Shown: positions 56,107 to 64,000 of the stretch, piece by piece
How the letters are laid out: each line of letters starts with the position of its first letter
How positions within the stretch are numbered: the first letter of the stretch is position 1
Assembly: GCF_024586455.1 (NCBI RefSeq)
Contig: NC_065923.1
Coordinates: 48,492,264-48,556,263 of the forward strand
DNA from: Bactrocera neohumeralis
Lineage: Eukaryota; Arthropoda; Insecta; Diptera; Tephritidae
Direction: 5' to 3'
Length of the DNA: 64,000 nt
The notes under the pieces: generated by a model
The model's database searches: none
What the model was told of the DNA's origin: nothing
The model's input: only the letters and a program-made list of their open reading frames with translations
Position numbers and translations under genes: made by a program

Positions 56107-57789
56107 ATCGGTTTCCATCGCCTGTAAACTTATGAAAAGTGATGTTACGTCATTTTGCATTTAGGTGACGACAAACAATTGTATATTGACATTTTGATAG
56201 AAGAGAGTAGCGCAATCTGGCTTTCTTTGGAACCTCATTTTCAGGATAAAAATAAAATAAAAAAACAGTTTATAAAACTACATAAGACTTTCCTCTAGTT
56301 TTACGCAAAATGGCGGACCTTAAAAAGTTATAGATTTTTCCGAAAAAATGAGCCGTAAATGATTGTAATAATAACGAAAGTACAGTACATATTTCAAGTC
56401 TTTACTTGTTTTCGAATAACATCGTCACACGATTTGAAAAATTTAGTTTCTGCAAAATCTCTTTGAAAGCTGTGAGCTAATAAAAAAGCCGAAGTCTTTA
56501 AAGTACTAGCACTACAGTAAATTCTATAATCCACATATGCCTTGTCTTTTAAGTATATATCTGGAATTGTTAGAAAAAAAAACTAAATTATTACCTTTGT
56601 AAATTTGAGCACATATAATATGGGTTTTAAATCCCTCAGAGCATTAAACGTTGTACTAAGAACCGATATATATTTATATTTACTTTACTGTCGCAATTAA
56701 TAAGTATTTTATAATATTCCTAACAATATTATATATATACATATATGTATATTACTTAATTCAGGAACTACATAGTATATTCTTAGCGTAGACTCTTCAT
56801 TGCTTTTACTACAAGCCAACTTATAAATTTATATACATCCATGCATATGTATATAAAGCATGCATATTTCTATACTCATATAACTATATACATACATATA
56901 TACAAGTTTATATGCGCCCATGTTGTACTATCTTTATACTGAGAACTCGCGCTTTATTACTTCGTGTGTACTTTTTTATATACTGTTGTTGTTATTCTTT
57001 ACGGTTCCTTTGCTTATTGAGAAAATATTTACTTTCAAAATTTAATTATTTATTGTTTTTGTCAGCTTTAAAGTAGAGCAAATTAATGGCGACACACAGC
57101 CACACAGCCGCACAGCCAAGCGAGAAGTGTTCGACAGAGGCAAAGGCAAAGGACCACAACGCGCTGTGTGGGCAGGAAGCAAATTTAATGAATAATGAAC
57201 AGTTCATTGAGGCAAGCATTCGCCATAATTTGAGCGGTTGAAAAATGGTTATTAAGAGTATACAAAAAAAAAAAACTTTTGCCTTACTTTAAACATTATT
57301 AAGTGGTATTTTACGCGTGAGTGGGTGACAATGGCACGCATATCTCAGTATATAATACACTACTCATATTTTTATTCATATTTTATATTTTATATATTAT
57401 TACATTCCACTCCATTTCTCTCCTTGTTCTAAAATTATTTTGATTGCAATAACATGACCGTCATTATTAATTTATGCGAGTCCTAGCAATCGCATTATTT
57501 TCAACAATATTTTTATTGTTTTAACATAATTTCTAAAGTAAATTGAATATCGCATATTCTATACGGATGTACATACATGTGTATATATTTATAACCATGT
57601 TTACAGGCAGAGCCGTAGGCGGATGGAGGGTTTGCTAAGAGAAGTTGGCTGTGTTATTTAAGACAGCGTGCAGACGTGGACTCGTTTTGCCGTTCATTAT
57701 TGGTAAATTTTATTTTGAGTCGCGACAAAAATTTTCTGCATTTTCTTTCATATCACACTTTCAAATTCTTATACACGGTGCAACAAAAT
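56107..57789. other. A+T-rich non-coding DNA
   Basis: There is no gene. ATAT/ACAT repeats at 56735-56755 and 56835-56905. Nothing else is recognisable. Confidence 0.5.
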
Positions 57790-58735
57790 ATTTTTGATTA
57801 GCTAAAAACCAAGCGAAGCCAGGTCCTTCTCCACCTGGTCCCTCCAACGGAGTGGAGGTCTTCCTCTTCCTCTGCTTCTCCCGGCGGGTACTGCGTCGAA
57901 TACTTTCAGAGCTGGAGTGTTTTCATCCATTCGGACAACATGACCTAGCCAGCGTAGCCGCTGTCTTTTAATTTGGTGAACTATGTCAATGTCGTCGTAT
58001 ATCTCATACAGCTCATCGTTCCATCGAATGCGATATTCGCCGTGGCCAATGCGCAAAGGACCATAAATCTTTCGCAGAACCTTTCACTCGAAAACTCGCA
58101 ACGTCGTCTCATCGGTTGTTGTCATCGTCCAAGCCTCTGCACCATATAGCAGGACGAGAATAATGAGCGACTTATAGAGTTTAGTTTTCGTTCGTTGAGA
58201 GAGGACTTTTCAATAGCCTACTCAGTCCGAAGTAAAACCCGTTGGCAAGAGTCATCCTGCGTTGGATTTCCAGGCTGACATTGTTGTTGGTGTTTATACT
58301 GGTTCCTAAATAGATGAAATTATCTACAACTTCAAAGTTATGACTGTCAACAGTGACGTGAGAGCCAAGTCGTGAGTGCGACGACTGTCTGTTTGATGAC
58401 AGGAGATAAGTCGCACGATAGGGAGTCGCCTTGTCTGAAACCTCGTTTGGTATCGAATGGCTCGGAGAGGTCCTTCCCGATCCTGACGGAGCTTTTGGTG
58501 TTACTCAACGTCAGTTTACACTGCCGTATTAGTTTTGCGGGGATACCAAATTCAGACATCACGGCATAAAGGCAGCTCCTTTTCGTGCTGTCGAAAGCAG
58601 CTTTAAAATGGTCGAAGAGGCGGTGTGTGTCGATTCTCCTTTCACGGGTCTTTCCAGTTGGCACATGGCGAATATCTGGTCGACTGTTGATTTGCCAGGT
58701 CAAAAGCCACACTGATAAGATCCAATCAGTTTGTT
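57790..58735 (-). pseudogene. F52C9.6-like LINE, best C-terminal copy
   Basis: The minus strand first gives FKAAFDSTKRSCLYAVMSEF, GIPAKLIRQCKLTLSNTKSS and LSEPFDTKRGFRQGDSLSCD (motif B, 58712-58347), then a deletion that removes the YxDD segment, DSRLGSHVTVDSHNFEVVDN-like, and the C-terminal frame 58056-57802: HGEYRIRWNDELYEIYDDID, RQRLRWLGHVVRMDENTPAL, SRGRGRPPLRWRDQVEKDLA. The central loss and frame changes make it non-functional. Confidence 0.85.
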
Positions 58736-58744
58736 GACGGTGGG

Positions 58745-59060
58745 CTTTAATCTTTCACACAATACGGACGGTTACCATTGACGGTTACGTAATCACCGGC
58801 AACATTTCTGACGAAATATGGCCGATGATTTTTCCAGCCCACAAATCAAACCAAACCGTTGTTTTTTTTCTGGATGTAATGGAACCTCTACTAGCTCTTC
58901 GTCCCAATTTGTTTGTTTTCATACCTATTGAGCCGGAAATGAGGATCATCACTGAACAAAATTTGGTTTGAAAACGTCGGATCTTCTTGGAACTTTTCAA
59001 GAAAGTGAATTTTTCTAATAAAGTTGAACGATTTCTAAACCTTGTTCAGGCGTAAACCTT
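58745..59060 (-). pseudogene. DDE-type transposase fragment, third copy
   Basis: The frame 59000-58785 reads KIRRFQTKFCSVMILISGSI then GMKTNKLGRRASRGSITSRK and KTTVWFDLWAGKIIGHISSE, the region between the first and second catalytic Asp (…ALHPEKVTVWCGLWAGGIIGPYFF-type). Similar relics lie at 4290 and 29400. Only this middle part is left. Confidence 0.65.
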
Positions 59061-59260
59061 TTCATGATGAAATGCCAAACAATACTGAACAAAAATAACA
59101 TGACTGCTTGGCACGACTCAGGAATGATCAGTTAAAAAAATGCTATTGGAAAAAGTACCGCTACTTGGATCACCCATTAAAAATAGTACTTGTTCTTTGC
59201 AGAAAATAATAATAATTTTTGTCGAAGGGGGTTCTATTCTCCCTACCCCTCTATATGACA

Positions 59261-59391
59261 ATTGGCCTTCGTAGAATTCATTTTGCTCTAAGAAACACAT
59301 ACATATAAAATGTATGTGTCATATATGTACATATGTATGTCAGCATCACATATGTGTTTCTTAGAGCAGAATTGATTCTACGAAGGCCAAT
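59261..59391. repeat. 40-bp inverted repeat / fold-back
   Basis: The left arm 59261-59300 (ATTGGCCTTCGTAGAATTCA...) and right arm 59352-59391 (…TGATTCTACGAAGGCCAAT) pair at about 36 of 40 positions with a 51-nt ATGT-rich loop. No TIR-type ends or target duplication were seen. Confidence 0.8.
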
Positions 59392-59399
59392 TTGAAAAT

Positions 59400-61400
59400 T
59401 GAATTAAATACTCATACGAATTGAATTGTAAATTCTAATATTAATAAATGTGTACCTACGCACACATACATATGTACATACAAGTATATAGTAAAAGGAA
59501 GTGCCATAAGTGAGCATGACGTTGAAGTTCGTTAAGCAGTCGCCACATCAACAGTGCTAGCGCTACTTGTTAGCAGCAATATTTTGTCTAACCAGAAAGC
59601 TGCTGTTAAAGCGCAGAGAAGACGAAATATATGTGGGTCCATATAAAAGATGCGATTGTATGTGTGTACATATATCTATAACTTTGTGCGAATGCGTGCT
59701 TTTTTATGACTGTGACTCATCTTTCAAGGACATCGCTCTTCTTATGCGCCACTTTCGATTGTTTCACTTCACTTCACGCACTGGAAATTCATTTGTATGT
59801 ACACACACATATACATATATGTATGTCCTTCTACTCTCTGCTACACTCTTAAATGCTACGTCTTCCGCATCTCGCCATATTCAATTCCACAAAACTCTCA
59901 GCCATCAATCCCAGCAGCCCGGAAGGCAAGCAAGTCTGTGCAATATATTTTTTCTAGCACTGTGTGTGCGACAAACTTATCATATTCAACATTTCGCACA
60001 ATCGTCATCGCAATGCACCGTTAGATAGCCAACATACATACATACATATGTGCGCGTGGATGTGGCGTTGAAGCGCACGACGACGATTTTGTCATTCCGT
60101 CAAAATGTTAATAATGTTTTCATTTCATTGTTTGGGTATGTCTGACCTATGAAAATATTTTCTCAAACAATAAACTCTACGTCTACATTTTTGTTGTTTT
60201 CTTTTTTGGTTTTTTGCTTCAGCACTCGTACGCAGCGCTCGCCTTGCGAATTATCTCTTGTATTTTGCGTTTTGCTTTTGTTGTATTTTTTGGCATTTTT
60301 GCGAAATCTTTAAGAAATAGCAGCGATGGCAAGAAGTAGCAGTGTTTAAGAAATTAAAGATTCCTTTGAATAATTCAAAAATGTGAATCGATTGCACACA
60401 TACCAACAAATGCTGCATACATTTAGGCGTTCACACGCACTTTGGCGGCATGTCACACACACACACACAGCTTCGGTATTTACATGTGTATTTGTTTTAG
60501 AAATGTTAATATTATTTGTGTTTTAGATGTCAATGGGTCAATAGGTTTAATCTGTGTACTTTTTACACCTACCGTTATAAAGTAAATGTACCGTAGGCAA
60601 CCCTTTAAGTGTGAAAAATGATAAGTGAAAGAAAATATGGAAATCGCTCAAAAATTTTGTGCTCAAATATATTCAGCAATGAGTTGAAGTAGTAATTGGA
60701 TTTCTGCGTGGCCAAAATAATGAGTGGTTGTTTTAGAAAAAGAAGGCGCTGCTTTTAAGGCAACGATGTGAGCGGATGAAATCAAAAGGTAAGGTCGTCG
60801 TTAGGAAAAAATTAAAAGGAAGGTGGAAATAGGTTGTCAAACTTTTGGTCAAATACGACGCTTGTGTTGCTGCCAAATATGAACATCCAGCTACGTATAC
60901 AAGTAATGACGGTCTGGTCCAAGAATTGCTTATTAATATATATATATATATATGTTGTGTCCAGTGCTTTGAATTATAAGAGATTTGTCTATTATTCATA
61001 TTCAGACAAATAAATTCTACTACTGTACAAAACTTGGCAAAAACTCCGATATAAATCGATATGAATGGATCAAGCTCAAACAGTTCTTTGTCGGCTTTAA
61101 ATTGGTTTCAAGGGAGACTCAAAGAAACGAGAACATTATAACAACATCAAAGTTTGCTTGAGTTAAGGGTACGCTAACCATAACCCTCATTCGATAAACT
61201 TAAGAAAACACAATATATTGCATAACATTTTTGCTAGAAAAAAATACTATTTACACGATGTTAAAACATTAAGTACCGAATTTTGGTCATCGATATGCAC
61301 GAGCTATATATAAGGTTATGCTTTTTTCCCAATTTTTTTACTGGAGTCTATAGTAAATACTCTCGAATTTCTATGAGAAGAACATTGACCCATTTCAAGA
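59400..61400. other. Non-coding, microsatellite-bearing DNA
   Basis: There is no credible gene. Frames of 75-153 codons at 59567-60028 run through ATAC repeats and lack family signs. (CA)n at 60456-60469 and (TA)n at 60934-60953. Confidence 0.5.
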
Positions 61401-61413
61401 ATGATAGAATATA

Positions 61414-61662
61414 CATATCGCTCATTTGCTGCAAGACCGGCATAAATCAAAAAACGTGATTTTTGAGTTAATGATGCAGAATTGTTCGTTATATCATACT
61501 TCATGTTGAGTGAAAAATTCATATGAATACCTCTTATATGCTCCGCTTGAGAAGAGAATATGATTCCTGTTTTCCGTGTAAGGTTGGAGAAAACTTTTAA
61601 CGCGTTTTCTGGCAAATCGATTTTTTTGACTTATGCCGGTCTTGCAGCAAATGAGCGATATG
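61414..61662. mobile_element. MITE with 41-bp TIRs (249 bp)
   Basis: The left TIR 61414-61454 starts CATATCGCTCATTTGCTGCA and the right 61622-61662 is its reverse complement with one mismatch over 41 bp. The centre is non-coding. No clear target duplication flanks it. Confidence 0.85.
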
Positions 61663-62439
61663 TTCTGTTACAAATATATATACAAATGTATGTATTTAAA
61701 TGGCTCGAACTTGCGTCGCAGAGGCCATTAGTCGCTGTTTTTTCTCTGTTCACATACCGACGAGGTTTATGTGGACCCGTAAACGAAGGAATCCATGAGG
61801 CAATGGGCACGCATATTGTATGAAGCTGGAAACAGCCAGTTACTTTCCCCTCAATTGTTCAGCATAAGCATGACTGAGGAAGAAGCATTTCGGTAGTTTT
61901 ACCTTTGGCGAACCAGGAGACATAGCCGTAACTGACATTGCCGTCTGAACATATTTGTGACATACTCGATGCGATTTGTCGATTTGTAAGGATCTCATGA
62001 CCCATTATGTAGTAGTTTCAGGTAACACAACAGGCTGGCATCGCTGTTATGATCGACCGCTTACCTAAACCTACCTAATTTAAATGTTTTTCGAGTTGCA
62101 GGCTATCTCTGACGAATTTAAATGAAAAGGTTGCAGTAAGTGTGACCTTCTCTGTGCATGAAACTTAAAAAAAATCTCAATTGGAAGATATTGGCCGTAC
62201 AATGAGTTACGGCAGAAAACAAAAATTAACAAAATGGCAGAGCTTTTACAAAAAAGTTGAATTTCACCCAAACATTGGCCGTTTTGGCTTGCCAAAATTC
62301 GTTTTATGATCAAATAAAAGATCTAGTTAGACATTGTATACAGAACATGCAGAAAAAATTGATCCTTACGCGCTGTGTAATCACTAATGTAAATCTGAAA
62401 ATGTAGTTTTGAGACCAAAACCGAACTCTATATAGTCAG

Positions 62440-62790
62440 TCATCATCTCCGTACAGCAATATGGTGCAGAGGCATGGACGATGACAATATCTGATGAGTC
62501 GGCGGTACGAGTTTTCAAGAAAAAGGTTCTGCGGTAGATTTATGGTCCTTTGCAAATTGGCAATGGCGAGTACCGCAGTCGATGGAACGATGAGCTGTAT
62601 GAGATATACGACGGCAGTGACAGCGAATTAAGAGACAGCGGCTACACAGGTTAGATCATGTCTTCCGAATGAATGAAAACACTCCAGCTCTGAGACTATG
62701 CGCCGCCGGGAAAAGCAGAGGAAGAGAAAGATCTCCACTCCGTTGGGAAGACCAGGCGGAGAAGGACCTGGCTATTCTCCAATTGACACC
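62440..62790 (+). pseudogene. F52C9.6-like LINE fragment
   Basis: Frames give YGAEAWTMTISDESAVRVFK-like, YRSRWNDELYEIYDGSDSEL-like, RLHRLDHVFRMNENTPAL-like and SRGRERSPLRWEDQAEKDLA. These match the 57802-58056 copy closely on the opposite strand. It starts and ends abruptly with no family 3' tail. Confidence 0.8.
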
Positions 62791-63764
62791 GAAATATGAA
62801 AAAGTCGATTTTTTTAATAATTACCCACAATAGAAGTCAACAATACATAGCAAAGAACAAACTTACAGCCAATTCATGCTGATTTCCCTACAGGGTATGC
62901 CGCCATGACTGAATTGGAATTGGAGTAAATGCATTAACTTCATTTGCAGATGTGGGTATAATGGCCCGAGTCAAACCCCATTAGATATGCCGTTGAAATG
63001 TTAGTGACTTTATTTCTCCAGATCGGTGGTGGGAAAAATGTAGCGGAATTTTCGATAACAGCTGGCTTGTATAAATGGCAGCTAAGTCTTCTTTCACTGC
63101 GCCGTCATATGCATGTGTGTGTGTATGTAGTGAGTATCTGCATGCCGAAATGAAAATAATAACAACAGCAAACATAATCACACACCACAAAAAAGATGGC
63201 AACGCTAATAAAACGCAGTAAATAATTAAAGCAAACAACAACAACCACATAAAGCGCTTAATTTACGGTTATTTGAAGAAAATTAATTAGAGTCGAAACG
63301 AGGCTATGCAAAGCTTTGTATGCGGTGAACGCTCGCGTCGAAGCATAAAATGAGATAAATAATGTAGAGACATAAATAATGTAATGAAAAATTACAGCAA
63401 ATAAAGCAAGCAAGTGAAATTGTTGTAGTGGTGTAATTTTACTGAAACGTTGCGGCAATCGATGGGTGGAGGATTGATGTCCTCAGTGGGGTATTACTGG
63501 TATATATACATACAAGTATGTATACTGTTTTCATGTAATACATATCAACACCCAACAGGAATTAAATCCATACATTTTCTGCTAAAGTCGAAAAAGTTCA
63601 TGACAAAAAATTTTATAGGTGGACTGTCAGAAAAAATATATATTTCTCATAAACGACTTTTTCGGTTGAACTGTAATGAAAAGGCTCCAAGCTGTAAAAT
63701 ACGCCAGCAGCATCTCATATACCGGCATTTTTGTGTAAATAGTTTTATCGAAATTTTATGAAAC
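62791..63764. other. Non-coding DNA
   Basis: There is no gene or TE I can name. (TG)n-type repeats at 63112-63127 and AAC triplets at 63160-63245. Confidence 0.5.
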
Positions 63765-64000
63765 CAATAATATACCCTGAACAGGGTACAATAAGTTTGT
63801 CACGATGTTTTTAACGCTCAGTTGGAAACATCGGAGACACGATAAAATATGTATATAAATGATCTAGTGTAACCAGTCGATCTAGGCATGCCTGTTGGAT
63901 ATCGATCTGAAATTTTGTACAAGTCCTTTTCGTTACAAGGAGTTGCTTATTTGTAGGAATCGGACCACTATAACATTTATTGGCACAGATTATTGCTCGA
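63765..64000 (-). repeat. DINE-like repeat, minus strand, cut by window end
   Basis: It opens with TATACCCTGAACAGGGTACA (63772-63791), the reverse complement of the family's 3' end. It continues with ACATCGGAGACACGATAAAA, CAGTCGATCTAGGCATGCCT and ATATCGATCTGAAATTTTGT, then CGGACCACTATAACAT, all in reverse order relative to the copies at 18319-18694 and 43324-44000. Confidence 0.75.

Noticed and set aside
59567..60028. 153-codon frame
   Set aside because: It passes through a (CATA)n stretch, has no conserved motif and lacks a plausible start context.
1..64000. CRISPR arrays, bacterial operons, tRNA or rRNA genes
   Set aside because: No regularly spaced repeats with unique spacers, no ribosome-binding-site gene runs and no cloverleaf or rRNA core sequence were noticed; the gene structure is eukaryotic.

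Overview
This is a eukaryotic, A+T-rich insect sequence. It most likely comes from a higher dipteran, and a tephritid fruit fly (Bactrocera-like) is my best guess. The evidence is an intron-containing FoxF/biniou gene very close to the Drosophila form, abundant (TACA)n/(TGTA)n microsatellites, DINE-like repeats with internal GACAGACGGACA stretches, and many mariner, Tc1 and non-LTR relics. The genus is inference; no species marker is present.

The only convincing host gene is biniou (bin), on the + strand at 12434-24296. It has four coding exons (12434-13482, 21738-22011, 22085-22484, 24031-24296) that join in frame to 662 codons, with canonical GT/AG borders. The forkhead DNA-binding domain is split by an 8.25-kb first intron packed with dead transposons. 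The upstream flank (about 11.2-12.4 kb) should hold the promoter and 5' UTR, and a poly(A) signal lies about 215 bp after the stop codon.

The rest is intergenic or intronic DNA dominated by transposable-element remains. Region by region: 1-2.2 kb, no gene seen; 2.2-5.2 kb, mixed LINE, mariner and DDE transposase fragments; 5.2-7.2 kb, microsatellite-rich with no gene; 7.2-11.2 kb, LINE and mariner relics and a near-perfect 43-bp inverted repeat; 11.2-25 kb, bin with intronic TEs, including a maT-type mariner with an open 344-aa transposase; 25.5-33.3 kb, DINE-like repeats, DDE transposase, a long LINE with RT and RNase H pieces, and a mariner deletion derivative that keeps only its DNA-binding domain; 33.3-39 kb, a long-TIR MITE, LINE and mariner relics; 39-45 kb, LINEs, one with a DINE nested inside; 45.6-50.6 kb, a nested cluster of TTAA-flanked MITEs, DINE and mariners; 50.6-57.8 kb, mostly unassigned DNA with one DDE relic and a TTAT-flanked MITE; 57.8-64 kb, LINE and DDE fragments, two fold-back/MITE structures and a terminal DINE copy.

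No tRNA, rRNA, CRISPR or bacterial-type system is visible. The most interesting leads are a set of GGG-starting, TTAA/TTAT-flanked non-autonomous elements, the maT transposase whose frame is open although its third catalytic Asp has become Tyr, the 125-aa HTH-only mariner ORF, and the nesting order of insertions. Element boundaries and clade names were judged by eye.
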